DNA of 64,000 nucleotides from an uncultured Bacteroidales bacterium (GCA_900317285.1 ONGA01000010.1:86732-150731); one strand, 5' to 3'. Positions 1 through 9,001 are shown, numbered from the stretch's first letter. The notes: generated from the letters alone by a model not told the origin. A program made the numbers and translations.

Positions 1-1153
1 GGGTGATGTAGTCCATGATGTCGTTGACGTAGGACATGACCTTGTTCGAGTTGACGTTGACCAGGCGCGGCGGAATCTTGCCGGTCTCGGGGTCCTGCAG
101 GTCTTTGAGGTAGAGCGGCGAGACGTTGCCCTGCTGGTCGACATACACCATGCAGCCGGTGCAGCCCTGATTGAAGAGGGTGTGCACGCCCATGCCCATC
201 AGCGAGCAGTAGGTGAGGTCGAAGGCGATGGGGGTGTGGCAACGGATTTCGTAGCCGACCTCCACGGGGCGGGTCTTCACTTTCAGGCCTATCTCCTTGG
301 CTTTGCGTTCGAGCAGGTCGTTGAAGATGTGGGCTTTGGACACTTTTCCGAGTTCGGGGTGGCCGTGCTCGTCGTAGCTGAAGTGGATGCCGGAGTTCTT
401 GATTTCCTCGTCGCTCAGCGAGTGGAACACGCCCTCGCTGATCATGGCGGCACCGTAGTTGATGCCCATGATTTTGCGTTTGATGATGCAGGAGATGACC
501 ATGTTGATAATTTTCTCGACGGTGATCTCGGTCTTGTTGAAGAACTCGGGGATGATGACCATGGGATAGTGGCAGGCACCGGCGATACCGAGGGCGAGGT
601 GACCTGCGGAGCGACCCATGGCGCTGACCACGAACCAGTTCTCGCTGGTGCGGGCGTCCTCCATGACGGCGGTGGCGAGCACACAACCCTGGGCTTTGGC
701 GCTGTTGTAGCCGAAGGTAGGGCTGGAGTTGGGCAGCGGCAGGTCGTTGTCGATGGTCTTGGGAACGTGGATGTTGGCGATGGGATAGTGCTTGTCGGCC
801 AGGAACTTGGCGATGCGGTTGGCCGTCGAGGCGGTATCGTCGCCACCCACGGTGACAAGGAGTTTGATTTCGTTGTCGGTGAAGAGCTTGAGGTTGAAGC
901 GCTGTTCAAAATCCTCGGGAGTCGGTTTGAAACGGCTCATCTTGAGGATGCTGCCGCCCTTGTTGAAAATTTCGTCGGCGGTGAGGAAATCGAGGTCCTG
1001 CATACGGGGTTTGTCGGTGAAGAGGGCGCTGTAGCCGCCGTGGAGACCTATGACGCGGTAACCGTCGCGCAGGAAGGTTTTGGCAACCGAGGCGACGACA
1101 GTGTTCATTCCGGGAGCGGGGCCGCCGCCGGTGAGGATGGCAATGCTTTTCAT
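1..1153 (-). CDS. pfp: PPi-dependent 6-phosphofructokinase (5' part; runs off the window)
   Basis: This glycolytic enzyme phosphorylates fructose 6-phosphate. The first 384 codons are present and the C-terminus lies beyond position 1. The N-terminal glycine-rich phosphate loop LTGGGPAPGMN is visible. Two residues decide the donor: VGGDDT (about residues 102-107) has a second Asp where ATP enzymes have Gly, and PKTIDND (131-137) has Lys where ATP enzymes have Gly. Both are signatures of pyrophosphate enzymes, so PPi rather than ATP is the likely phosphoryl donor, making the step reversible. D135 is the expected catalytic base. The start ATG at 1153 follows a TATCTTTG promoter box at 1208-1215. 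The family assignment is firm; donor specificity is inferred from motifs. Confidence 0.9.
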   Translation of the reverse strand, partial: MKSIAILTGGGPAPGMNTVVASVAKTFLRDGYRVIGLHGGYSALFTDKPRMQDLDFLTADEIFNKGGSILKMSRFKPTPEDFEQRFNLKLFTDNEIKLLVTVGGDDTASTANRIAKFLADKHYPIANIHVPKTIDNDLPLPNSSPTFGYNSAKAQGCVLATAVMEDARTSENWFVVSAMGRSAGHLALGIAGACHYPMVIIPEFFNKTEITVEKIINMVISCIIKRKIMGINYGAAMISEGVFHSLSDEEIKNSGIHFSYDEHGHPELGKVSKAHIFNDLLERKAKEIGLKVKTRPVEVGYEIRCHTPIAFDLTYCSLMGMGVHTLFNQGCTGCMVYVDQQGNVSPLYLKDLQDPETGKIPPRLVNVNSNKVMSYVNDIMDYIT

Positions 1154-1207
1154 AATAATATAGTATTCATTAAAATTACACTAAGGGATTCATTCAGAAT
1201 CTGGGTG

Positions 1208-1215
1208 CAAAGATA
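1208..1215 (-). promoter_or_regulatory. Promoter -7 box for pfp
   Basis: TATCTTTG on the minus strand matches the Bacteroidetes TAnnTTTG box. It lies about 55 bp upstream of the pfp start, giving a leader of roughly 45-50 nt. Confidence 0.6.
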
Positions 1216-1284
1216 CGACATTTTTCCGACGTGTGCAAAATTATTTTTCCACTATCCGCAGAGGCCTCCGCAAACCTCCCATGA

Positions 1285-1527
1285 CATAGGTGAATCATAG
1301 GTACGACATAGGAGCGACATACTATCATCCATAGACCTAGCATAGAGTTACCATAGAGGTACCATAGACCTAGCATAGAGTTAGCGGGTATAGTTTTTTG
1401 TGAATTAAATGGATGTATTGTTTTGAAAATCAGTGCCGATGATATTTATCTTCCTGACAATCAGCCTCTATTTTGATTTTCATATGGATTTTTCATCCCG
1501 TTTTGCAATTGCAAAGTTACGAAAGTT
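1285..1527. repeat. Dispersed 240-bp element, copy 1 (11-bp CATAG array plus conserved part)
   Basis: Units of 11 bp, each starting CATAG or a close variant, run from 1285 to 1384 (CATAGGTGAAT, CATAGGTACGA, CATAGGAGCGA, one 12-mer, then CATAGACCTAG and CATAGAGTTAC types). A conserved unique part of about 140 bp follows, ending in the palindrome TTTGCAATTGCAAA. The unique part holds the inverted arms GAAAATCA and TGATTTTC. Copies at 31465 and 46408 have the same order and orientation. The element fills most of the 548-bp gap between pfp and priA. No transposase, terminal inverted repeat or convincing target duplication is visible, so its mobility is unknown. Confidence 0.9.
1512..1519 (-). promoter_or_regulatory. 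Promoter-like box inside element copy 1
   Basis: TAACTTTG on the minus strand fits TAnnTTTG. It would transcribe back through the conserved part and the 11-bp array towards pfp. The same box is present in the other two copies (31692-31699, 46635-46642). Confidence 0.4.
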
Positions 1528-1620
1528 GAGCGAAATGGCAAAATTTTTTTTTGACATTTCCGAAATGAAGTAACGTCGGCGCTAGCCAAAGGTACGAAGT
1601 TTTTTGTGATTGTTTTGTCC

Positions 1621-1660
1621 TTTAACTACTTTTAACTACCTTTATCTATTTTAACTGGCT
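1621..1660 (+). repeat. 10-bp phased TTTAACTACT array upstream of priA
   Basis: Four degenerate 10-bp units (TTTAACTACT, TTTAACTACC, TTTATCTATT, TTAACTGGCT) lie just upstream of the priA promoter. A matching array sits at 46669-46708 before the DHH-FKBP gene. The helical phasing and the shared position suggest a regulator-binding or promoter-enhancing site, but this is inference. Confidence 0.5.
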
Positions 1661-1680
1661 TGATTACGGGAAAATTTTTG

Positions 1681-1688
1681 TATTTTTG
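1681..1688 (+). promoter_or_regulatory. Promoter -7 box for priA
   Basis: TATTTTTG, a TAnnTTTG box, predicts a start of transcription near 1695, only a few bases before the ATG at 1702. This rules out the in-frame upstream start codon at 1660. Confidence 0.65.
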
Positions 1689-1701
1689 CAGTTTGAAAAG
1701 G

Positions 1702-4158
1702 ATGGAGGAGAAGGTTCCATATTTTGCTGATGTGCTGTTGCCGTTGCATTTGCGCGACACTTACACTTACCGGATTCCGCGCGAGCTGGAGGGTGAGGTG
1801 CGAGTGGGCGTGCGCGTGGTGGTACAGTTCGGAGCGAAGGGCAGCCGGTTGTATTCGGCTGTTGTGCGGCGTGTGCACCAGGATGCGCCGCCGAGGATGA
1901 CGAAGTATGTGATGTCGGTGTTGGACGAGGGGCCTGTGGTGAGTGAGCGGCAGATGGAGTTTTGGGAGTGGATGGCGCGGTATTATATGTGTTATCAGGG
2001 TGATGTGATGTCGGTGGCGCTGCCATCGGGGCTGAAGCTGGCGAGCGAGAGTGCTGTGGCGATTGACCCGGCGTTCGGCGGCGACCTTTCGGGTTTGTCG
2101 AAGTATGAACGGATGGTGGTGGAGGAGTTGAGCAAGCATTCTGTGATGCGTGTGGCGGAGTTGAGCCGTGCGCTGGGTTTGCAGAAGGTGATGCCGCTGA
2201 TCCGCGGGATGATGGAGAGGGGTATTGTGGTGATGGACGAGGAGTTGCGGGAGCGGTTTGTTCCGAAGCGGGTGCAGTATGTCCTGTTGTCGGAAGATTA
2301 CCAGGATGAGGATGCACAGAAGGGGCTTTTCGACGAGCTGGAGCGCAAGAAGCGTGTGAAGCAGGTGGAGTTGTTGATGCAGTTCCTGCAGTTGTCGCAT
2401 TTCGGGAAGGAGGCTGTGGCGAAGGGTGTTTTGCCGAAGGGTTCGGCGTTGCAGACGCTTGTGAGGAACGGTGTGTTGAGGGTGGAGGAGCGCGAGGAGA
2501 GCCGCCTGGAGGTTTACGGCGACGGTGAGCTGACGGACCCTGCCTCGATTGTTCTCAACGAGGAGCAGCAGGAGGCGTTTGGTTTAATTGATAATGGAAA
2601 AGATTCCGTCTGGCTTCTGCACGGGGTGACTTCGAGCGGGAAGACGGAGGTGTATATTAAGCTGATTGACAAGGTGGTGAAGTCGGGCGGGCAGGTGTTG
2701 TTCCTGTTGCCGGAGATTGCGCTGACGGCGCAGCTCATCAACCGCCTGAGGAGGTTTTTCGGCGACAAGGTGGGTGTGTACCATTCGCGTTTCAGCGTGG
2801 GCGAGCGCACGGAGGTGTGGCGCCGCACGCTGAGGGGTGAGTACCGGGTGTTGCTGGGTGCGCGGAGTGCGTTGTTTCTGCCGTTCAATGATTTGCGGCT
2901 TGTTATTGTGGACGAGGAGCACGACAGTTCGTACAAGCAGTTCGAGCCCGCGCCACGTTATCATGCGCGCGATGCGGCGCTTTATCTGGCGCGCCTGTGG
3001 GGCGCGAGGACGGTGCTGGGGAGTGCCACTCCGAGTGTGGAGTCGTTTTTCAACGCGATGTCGGGCAAGTATGGCTTTGCGAGCATGCAGCAGCGCTACG
3101 GTGGTTTCAGCCTGCCGGAGGTGGTGTGTGTGGACATGAAGGAGGCGCACCGGAGGGGTGAGGTGAAGGGTGCTTTCTCGCGTGAGTTGCTGGAGGCTGT
3201 GGGGAGGGCTCTGGACGAGGGGCGGCAGGTGATTCTGTTCCAGAACCGGAGGGGTTTCTCGCTGCACCTGGAGTGCGACGACTGCCACGAGGTGCCGCAG
3301 TGTGTGCATTGCGATGTGTCGCTGGTGTATCACAAGGCGACGAATTCGCTGCGCTGCCATTATTGCGGCTATTCGATTCCGGTACCCAGCGAGTGTCCGG
3401 CGTGCCATTCGACGCATTTGAGGATGGCCGGTGTGGGCACTGAGCGCATCGAGGAGGATTTGCAGATTCTGTTCCCCGAGGCACGTGTGGCACGCATGGA
3501 TTTGGACACCACGCTGCAGAAGGGCCGCTATCTGGACCTTATCAATGATTTCGAGAACCGCCGCATCGATATTCTGGTGGGTACGCAGATGGTGACGAAG
3601 GGTTTGGATTTCGAGAATGTGACGGTGGTGGGCATTGTGAATGCCGACAATATGATTAATTATCCGAATTTCCGTTCGTATGAGCGTGCGTTCCAGCAGA
3701 TGACGCAGGTGAGCGGACGTGCGGGTCGCCACGCGAGCGGCGGGCGGGTGATTATACAGACGTACAACCCTCATCACCAAGTGATTTCGGATGTAATGAA
3801 CGCCGATTACCGGCATTTGTACGAGGAGCAGATTCAGGAGCGCCGGGTTTTCCGCTATCCGCCGTTCTACCGGCTGATTGAGATCACGCTGAAGCATCGC
3901 GACGCGGGTGTGCTGAACGAGGCGGCGGAGTGGATGGCGCATCAGCTGCGGGGTGTCTTTGCGGGTCGTGTGATGGGCCCGGAGTATCCGCTGGTGAGCC
4001 GCATCCGCGGGCTTTACCTGAAGACTGTCACGCTGCGTTTCGAGAAGAGCGAGTCGATTGCCGACGCCAAGCGTGTAGCTATGAAAATAGCCGACGACCT
4101 AACCCTGCAGGAGGGCTGGTCGTCGGTATCGGTTCTCTTTGATGTAGATCCCTATTAG
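1702..4158 (+). CDS. priA: Primosomal protein N' (PriA) replication restart helicase
   Basis: PriA is a 3'-5' superfamily 2 helicase that reloads the replisome at repaired or stalled forks. The protein has 818 residues, a normal length. Visible parts are an N-terminal DNA 3'-end binding region, Walker A GVTSSGKT (about 306-313), the DEEHD box (about 403), a cysteine-rich zinc module with CxxC pairs (about 526-569), motif V with GTQMVTKGLDF, and motif VI QVSGRAGR. The start at 1702 was chosen because the promoter box lies at 1681-1688, downstream of the other in-frame start. The transcript would have a leader of under 10 nt. The 3' end overlaps the convergent porin gene by 4 bp. The assignment is firm. 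Confidence 0.97.
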   Translation: MEEKVPYFADVLLPLHLRDTYTYRIPRELEGEVRVGVRVVVQFGAKGSRLYSAVVRRVHQDAPPRMTKYVMSVLDEGPVVSERQMEFWEWMARYYMCYQGDVMSVALPSGLKLASESAVAIDPAFGGDLSGLSKYERMVVEELSKHSVMRVAELSRALGLQKVMPLIRGMMERGIVVMDEELRERFVPKRVQYVLLSEDYQDEDAQKGLFDELERKKRVKQVELLMQFLQLSHFGKEAVAKGVLPKGSALQTLVRNGVLRVEEREESRLEVYGDGELTDPASIVLNEEQQEAFGLIDNGKDSVWLLHGVTSSGKTEVYIKLIDKVVKSGGQVLFLLPEIALTAQLINRLRRFFGDKVGVYHSRFSVGERTEVWRRTLRGEYRVLLGARSALFLPFNDLRLVIVDEEHDSSYKQFEPAPRYHARDAALYLARLWGARTVLGSATPSVESFFNAMSGKYGFASMQQRYGGFSLPEVVCVDMKEAHRRGEVKGAFSRELLEAVGRALDEGRQVILFQNRRGFSLHLECDDCHEVPQCVHCDVSLVYHKATNSLRCHYCGYSIPVPSECPACHSTHLRMAGVGTERIEEDLQILFPEARVARMDLDTTLQKGRYLDLINDFENRRIDILVGTQMVTKGLDFENVTVVGIVNADNMINYPNFRSYERAFQQMTQVSGRAGRHASGGRVIIQTYNPHHQVISDVMNADYRHLYEEQIQERRVFRYPPFYRLIEITLKHRDAGVLNEAAEWMAHQLRGVFAGRVMGPEYPLVSRIRGLYLKTVTLRFEKSESIADAKRVAMKIADDLTLQEGWSSVSVLFDVDPY

Positions 4159-5435
4159 AAGTTGTATTTCACCAAAGCGCAGATGCGGTGGTTGGCAACC
4201 TGGTGGAGGTTGTCGTTGTTTTTGATGCTGCCGTCGGTGGCGATGTCGCCGTAGGTGCAGGCGGTCCATTCGTATTCAAGGCCGATGTTGAAGGCTTTGA
4301 CGTTGTAGCTGATGGAGGGCGCGATACGGTAGATGCTGTTGAGGTTGGTGAAATTGGTGCCACCTTTCATGTAGATGCGGTAGTTGCCCGTACCGAAATC
4401 GTAGAGATCCTCCCCTGCCCCGAGGTTCTTCATGTAGCCGAGGAAGAGGTTGCAGCGCACTTTCTTGCCGTAGGCGATGTTGAGGTAGGAGATGGTGTTG
4501 CGGATGGGGGCATAGTTCCACGAGCCGTCGGCATTGACGCCGGTGACGGCGTAGCCGCAGAGCTGGTTGAGGTGGCTGGTGTTCTGCGCCAGAAGGGTGC
4601 GGAACTTCACGCTCCACATTCCACCCACATACTGTGCATACAGCGTCGGGGTGAAGGAGGTGACGGTCTCGTCGACTTTCTTTGTGGTGCCAGCCACTTT
4701 GGCGTGGGTGCGGGGACGGAGCATCTGCACATCGGCACCCAGCTGTGCGTACCACGGACCTTTCTTGAAGTTGAATCCGAGGAAGGCTTCTGGCACGAGG
4801 GCGTTGAGTGCGAAGTCGGTGCTGTTGGAGCTCACGTAGTCGTTTTTGGTTGCATCCCACACGGGGCCGTTGTTCATGTACTGCAGCTGGTAGAGCAATG
4901 CGGCGGTGTAGCCGATGGAGCCGAAGTACTGGATGGCGCGCACCTGGGGGGTGCGGCTGTGGGGACGGAAGGGGGCACCGGCAGCCATACCGAGCACTTC
5001 GGGCATGATGTCGCCGCTCAGGGGGTGCCAGGTCTGTCCCACAAGCAGTTCACCGTTCCAGGATTCGCTTGCAGAGCTGAGTTTCACATAGGCCTGACGG
5101 ATGCGGAGCACGGTGTTGTTAGTGCCGAAGCCACCGAAGTCGGCCTCGATTTTGCCGCTGCTCTGCATGCCGAGCAGTTCGGGTCCCTCGAGGTTGAGTC
5201 CGATACGGGTGGTGAGGGCCTGGAGCTGGGCGTGGGCCACGTCGTTGACGTCGACGCCGCTCTCCATTTTCTCGTCATAGGGAATCATGTTGTATTCGCC
5301 GCCGATGACGGTGTAGGTCTTGCGGGTGTCGAGGTTGAAGTAGTTGCGCACGAAGCCGTAGGGCTTCACGGTGACCTGCGCCGCCGCCGAAACGGCGACG
5401 CAAACCATCGCAAATATTATTATGCTTTTCTTCAT
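4155..5435 (-). CDS. Porin-like outer membrane beta-barrel protein
   Basis: The 426-residue protein has a signal peptide (MKKS, hydrophobic core, cut near AAAQ). The mature part is rich in alternating aromatic and polar stretches and ends with the outer-membrane signature, a C-terminal Phe (ALVKYNF). The general look is that of DcaP-type porins. It lies directly behind a dicarboxylate:sodium symporter, so an outer-membrane channel for the same organic acids is a reasonable inference. The start is ambiguous: ATG at 5444 overlaps the upstream stop by one base, but ATG at 5435 gives a cleaner signal peptide. A role in transport of other small anions is possible. Confidence 0.75.
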   Translation of the reverse strand: MKKSIIIFAMVCVAVSAAAQVTVKPYGFVRNYFNLDTRKTYTVIGGEYNMIPYDEKMESGVDVNDVAHAQLQALTTRIGLNLEGPELLGMQSSGKIEADFGGFGTNNTVLRIRQAYVKLSSASESWNGELLVGQTWHPLSGDIMPEVLGMAAGAPFRPHSRTPQVRAIQYFGSIGYTAALLYQLQYMNNGPVWDATKNDYVSSNSTDFALNALVPEAFLGFNFKKGPWYAQLGADVQMLRPRTHAKVAGTTKKVDETVTSFTPTLYAQYVGGMWSVKFRTLLAQNTSHLNQLCGYAVTGVNADGSWNYAPIRNTISYLNIAYGKKVRCNLFLGYMKNLGAGEDLYDFGTGNYRIYMKGGTNFTNLNSIYRIAPSISYNVKAFNIGLEYEWTACTYGDIATDGSIKNNDNLHQVANHRICALVKYNF

Positions 5436-5443
5436 GTCTCTCA

Positions 5444-6877
5444 TTAGTTAAACAGCCCAAGCTTGCCGGCAAGGATCAGGCCTGCATAAGCCACTATCAA
5501 GCCGAAGATACCCACAAAGACACCCACCTTGGCCATATCGCCGGTCTTGATGAAGCCCTTGGCGTAGGCCAGCGCGTTGGGAGGTGTGGAGATGGGGAGC
5601 GACATAGCCAGCGACGAGGAGACGGCCACCGCGATGAGCAACATGGCCACACCGCCGAGGGGTGCCAGCTGCTCCTGCATACCCATGCCGACAGCGGCCA
5701 GGATGGGCACCAGGATAGCGGCCGTGGCACTGTGGCTCATAAAGGTAGCCATCACGATGCAGAGGATACCGCTGCCGATAAGCACTGCCATCACAGGCCA
5801 GCTGCTGAAGGGGATGGTCTCCACCAGATGGCGGGCCAGACCCGTCTTATCGAGACCCACACCGAGGGCAAAGCCACCGGCAACGAGCCACAGCACATCC
5901 CAGTCGACCTTGGCGAAGTCCTTCTTGTCGAAAACGCCGAAGACGGAGAAGACAGCAAAGGGTATCAGAGCCACAATGAACGAGTTGATGCCCGTCCATT
6001 TGCCCGTGAGCCACAACAGGATGGTAGCCACAAAGGTGACATACACCAGCTTGGCCTTGGGGCTCTTGTCGAATTCACCTTCGATATTCACCTCCAGGGT
6101 GAGACCCTGACGGAAGGGGAACATCTTGAAGAGGAAGACCCACGAGACAAAGAGGATGATAAGCATGACGGGGACCATCACTATCATCCACTGCATAAAG
6201 TCGACGCCGCTACCAGCCATCGTGTCGGTCATATACTTCACGGCGATGGTGTTGGGGGGCGTTCCGATGGGGGTTCCTATACCGCCGATATTGGCAGCCA
6301 CAGGTATTGAGAGGGCCATACCGATACGGCCGCGTCCGTCGACAGGCATCTTGGCAAGCACGGGGGTCAGGATAGCCAGCATCATGGCGGCGGTGGCGGT
6401 ATTGGACATGAACATAGAGAAGATGGCGGTGACAAGGATGAAGCCAAGCATCACCATGCGGGGTTTCTTGCCGAAGGGCTTCATCATCACTCTCGCCAGA
6501 GCGGCGTCAAACTTATACTTCGAGGCGGCAATGGCCAGCACGAAGCCACCCATGAAGAGCATGATAGTAGGATCGGCGAAAGCGGCCATGATGGCCTTGT
6601 AGCTGATGGCGTTCTCTGGCAGCACTCCTTCCGGACGGAAGAAGGTCACCATGCTGTCACTCGTGGTGAGCAGCATCAGCACCATCACCATCACCGAGGT
6701 GGTCCATATGGGCACAGGCTCGGTAATCCACATGGCAGCGGCAAAAATAAACAAGGCTATGACGCGCTGCTCCACAACTGTCATACCTGCAATTCCAAAC
6801 CAATCGGTAGGTATGCACCATGCAAAGAGTGACAATGCAAGGCTAATGACCAATCCAATGATTTTCTTCTTTTCCAT
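5444..6877 (-). CDS. SLC13/DASS family sodium:dicarboxylate symporter
   Basis: This inner-membrane secondary transporter has 477 residues and about 11-12 hydrophobic segments. The family is DASS (SdcS, CitT and related), which imports succinate, malate, fumarate or citrate with sodium. Two internal repeats each carry the substrate/sodium motif: MSNTATAA (about residue 157) is canonical SNT, while the second reads MSHSATAA (about 380) with His in place of Asn. That change may alter specificity. The gene is the first of a two-gene unit with the porin at 4155-5435 and lies behind the argF terminator. The exact substrate cannot be told from sequence. Confidence 0.9.
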   Translation of the reverse strand: MEKKKIIGLVISLALSLFAWCIPTDWFGIAGMTVVEQRVIALFIFAAAMWITEPVPIWTTSVMVMVLMLLTTSDSMVTFFRPEGVLPENAISYKAIMAAFADPTIMLFMGGFVLAIAASKYKFDAALARVMMKPFGKKPRMVMLGFILVTAIFSMFMSNTATAAMMLAILTPVLAKMPVDGRGRIGMALSIPVAANIGGIGTPIGTPPNTIAVKYMTDTMAGSGVDFMQWMIVMVPVMLIILFVSWVFLFKMFPFRQGLTLEVNIEGEFDKSPKAKLVYVTFVATILLWLTGKWTGINSFIVALIPFAVFSVFGVFDKKDFAKVDWDVLWLVAGGFALGVGLDKTGLARHLVETIPFSSWPVMAVLIGSGILCIVMATFMSHSATAAILVPILAAVGMGMQEQLAPLGGVAMLLIAVAVSSSLAMSLPISTPPNALAYAKGFIKTGDMAKVGVFVGIFGLIVAYAGLILAGKLGLFN

Positions 6878-6897
6878 TACTTCTATAAATCTTTAAA

Positions 6898-6937
6898 ACA
6901 AAAAAGACCTTAAAGCCCCTAAGGTCTTTAAGGTCTT
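6898..6937 (-). terminator. Intrinsic terminator of the arcC-argF unit, built from a 9-bp repeat
   Basis: On the minus strand, just after the argF stop, AAGACCTTA occurs twice in tandem, then a short loop, then TAAGGTCTT and a T-run. Either copy can form the 9-bp stem. The plus strand shows units TAAAGCCCC, TAAGGTCTT, TAAGGTCTT, so the hairpin is itself a small 9-bp array. Confidence 0.75.
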
Positions 6938-6952
6938 TAAGTACAATAAGTT

Positions 6953-7954
6953 TTAGTCGCCAAGGGTAGCCACCATGACGGCTTTGATAGTGTGCATACG
7001 GTTCTCGGCCTCGTCGAAGACGATGCTGTTCTCGCTCTCGAAGACCTCCTCGGTCACCTCGATGCCGTTCAGACCGAACTTCTCGTTCACGTCGCGGCCA
7101 GCCTTGGTCTCAAGGTTGTGGTAGGCGGGCAGGCAGTGCATGAATTTGCACTTGGGGTTGCCGGTTTTCTTCATCAGGGCGCTGTTGACCTGGTAGGGCA
7201 TCAGCATCTTGATGCGCTCTTTCCAAACGCTGTCAGGTTCGCCCATCGACACCCAGATGTCGGTGTAGATGAAGTCGAGGCCCTTCACGCCCTTCTCGAC
7301 GTCGTCGGTGACGGTGAGCTTGGCGCCGGTCTCTTTGGCGATTTCCTGGCACTTCTTGACGAGCTCCTTGGCGGGCTGAAGTTTCTTGGGGGCGATGATG
7401 CGGATGTCCATACCCATCTTCACGCCGCCGACCATCAGGCTGTTACCCATGTTGTAGCGGGCATCGCCAATGTAAGCGAACTTCACCTGGTTGAGGGGCT
7501 TGTCGGTATGCTCCTGGATGGTGAGGAAGTCGGCAAGGATCTGGGTGGGGTGAGCCTCAGCGGTCAGACCGTTCCACACGGGGACGCCGGCATATTGGGC
7601 CAGCTCCTCGACGGTGGCCTGGTCGAAGCCACGGTACTCGATGCCGTCGAACATGCGACCCAGCACGCGGGCGGTGTCCTTCATGCTCTCCTTGATGCCG
7701 ATCTGGCTGCCGGTGGGACCCAGGTAGGTCACGTGGGCACCCTGGTCGTGAGCGCCAACCTCAAAAGCGCAGCGGGTGCGGGTCGAGGTCTTCTCAAAGA
7801 TAAGGGCGATGTTCTTGCCTTTCAGGCGGGGCTGCTCGGTGCCGGCATATTTGGCGCGCTTCAGGTCGCGGGCCAGGTCGAGCAGATAATTGAGCTCCTT
7901 CGGCGAAAAGTCGAGGATCTTAAGGAAATTGCGGTTTCTTAAATTGTAAGCCAT
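6953..7954 (-). CDS. argF: Ornithine carbamoyltransferase
   Basis: The enzyme interconverts ornithine plus carbamoyl phosphate with citrulline plus phosphate. It has 333 residues. The carbamoyl-phosphate loop STRTR (about residue 55) and the ornithine-site HCLPAYH (about 272) are present. The latter is the true ornithine form and not the HCLPVRRN-like form of the N-succinylornithine enzyme known from Bacteroides. The start at 7954 (MAYNLRNRN) is chosen because upstream codons lie in repetitive DNA. It follows arcC after 74 bp, which suggests a catabolic role (ArcB): citrulline phosphorolysis feeding carbamate kinase. No arginine deiminase gene is in the window. An anabolic role cannot be excluded. 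Confidence 0.93.
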   Translation of the reverse strand: MAYNLRNRNFLKILDFSPKELNYLLDLARDLKRAKYAGTEQPRLKGKNIALIFEKTSTRTRCAFEVGAHDQGAHVTYLGPTGSQIGIKESMKDTARVLGRMFDGIEYRGFDQATVEELAQYAGVPVWNGLTAEAHPTQILADFLTIQEHTDKPLNQVKFAYIGDARYNMGNSLMVGGVKMGMDIRIIAPKKLQPAKELVKKCQEIAKETGAKLTVTDDVEKGVKGLDFIYTDIWVSMGEPDSVWKERIKMLMPYQVNSALMKKTGNPKCKFMHCLPAYHNLETKAGRDVNEKFGLNGIEVTEEVFESENSIVFDEAENRMHTIKAVMVATLGD

Positions 7955-7984
7955 TTCTATGAAAATTTGATTGTTAATTATTTT

Positions 7985-8030
7985 CTGATTACTCTGATTA
8001 TTCTGAATATTCCGAATATTCGGAAATATT
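7985..8030. repeat. 9-bp degenerate array between arcC and argF
   Basis: Units CTGATTACT, CTGATTATT, CTGAATATT, CCGAATATT and a last 10-mer run through the arcC-argF gap and touch the arcC stop codon. The palindrome CCGAATATTCGG is included. A related array with units such as CGATTATTC occurs in frame in rarA at 45693-45747. Confidence 0.7.
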
Positions 8031-8964
8031 ATCGGACAATTCTCGTTCCGCAGTTCGGGTTGTCGAGCTGGCCGGCCTCCGTGATGATGCACTCCTTGCC
8101 GCCGTGCTCCACAAACATGATGGCGGCACGCACCTTCGGAGCCATCGAGCCCTCGGCAAACTGGCCCTCGTCGAGCAGCTTCTTCGCCTCGGCAACGGTG
8201 ATGGTGTCCAGTGCCTGCTCGTTCTCCTTGCGGAAATTGATATACACCTTCGGCACATCGGTGAGGATGTAGAACTCGTCGGCACCAATCTCGATGGCGC
8301 AGAGAGCGCTGGCGAGGTCTTTGTCGATAACAGCCTCAACACCGCGCACATAATCACTCTCCTCAACCACCGGGATACCGCCGCCACCCACGGTGACGAC
8401 AATATTGCCGGCCGTGGCCAACTGCTTCACAATCTTGATATTGTTGATGCGCACAGGCTTGGGGCTTGCCACCACCTTGCGCCAGCCGTTGCCCTTCGGG
8501 TCCTCCTTGTACTTGGCACCCGTCTCGGCGGCAAACTGCTCCGCCTGCTCCTTCGTGTAATACGGTCCCACGGGCTTCGTGGGATTCTGGAACATCGGAT
8601 CCAGCTTGTTCACAGCCACCTGCGTCACAAGCGTCACCACATCGCGCTGGATATCGTGGCGCGCCATCACATTGCGCAGACCCATCTCAATCATATAGGC
8701 AATCGAACCCTGCGTCTCGGCGACACAGAAATCCATCGGCATAGCCTGCACTCCGGCGGCCTTGCCGGCCTCGTGCTGCAACATCACGTTGCCCACCTGC
8801 GGACCGTTGCCGTGGCCAATCACCACATTGTAGTTTCTCTCCAGCAGCGCGCAAAGGCTCTCACACGTAGCCTCCACATTCGACAGCTGCTCGTCATAAG
8901 TCCCTTTCTGACCGCTACGCAACAGGGCATTACCGCCGAAAGCGACGACAGCGAGTTTTCTCAT
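8029..8964 (-). CDS. arcC: Carbamate kinase
   Basis: The enzyme transfers phosphate from carbamoyl phosphate to ADP, giving ATP, CO2 and ammonia. It is cytoplasmic and 311 residues long, normal for the family. The amino-acid-kinase fold is clear: N-terminal VAFGGNALL, the HGNGPQVG loop, VGGGGIPV in the middle, and the nucleotide-site KDLASA stretch. It is the first gene of a unit with argF. Its leader contains a 7-bp hairpin (9002-9020) after a TACATTTG promoter box (9027-9034). Together with argF it would let the cell gain ATP from citrulline or other carbamoyl-phosphate sources. Confidence 0.96.
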   Translation of the reverse strand: MRKLAVVAFGGNALLRSGQKGTYDEQLSNVEATCESLCALLERNYNVVIGHGNGPQVGNVMLQHEAGKAAGVQAMPMDFCVAETQGSIAYMIEMGLRNVMARHDIQRDVVTLVTQVAVNKLDPMFQNPTKPVGPYYTKEQAEQFAAETGAKYKEDPKGNGWRKVVASPKPVRINNIKIVKQLATAGNIVVTVGGGGIPVVEESDYVRGVEAVIDKDLASALCAIEIGADEFYILTDVPKVYINFRKENEQALDTITVAEAKKLLDEGQFAEGSMAPKVRAAIMFVEHGGKECIITEAGQLDNPNCGTRIVR

Positions 8965-9001
8965 TTTTATACTATTTTATTAGTTTTCAATTAATTAAAC
9001 A

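Noticed and set aside
182-1300. Open frame opposite the phosphofructokinase
   Set aside because: The minus strand encodes a clear phosphofructokinase with PPi-type motifs; the plus frame is its shadow.
1194-1376. Small minus-strand protein encoded by the 11-bp array (MLGLWYLYGNS type)
   Set aside because: All three element copies keep an open frame here, but the base differences mostly change amino acids, there is no start context, and an 11-bp repeat read in three frames naturally gives an 11-residue periodic peptide.
1465-1501. Short conserved minus-strand peptide after the element promoter box (MKNPYEN-like)
   Set aside because: Copy 3 ends after seven residues and the others after eleven; too short and too variable to call, though a leader peptide cannot be excluded.
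1285-1527. Insertion sequence
   Set aside because: No transposase, no terminal inverted repeats and no clear target duplication around any of the three copies.
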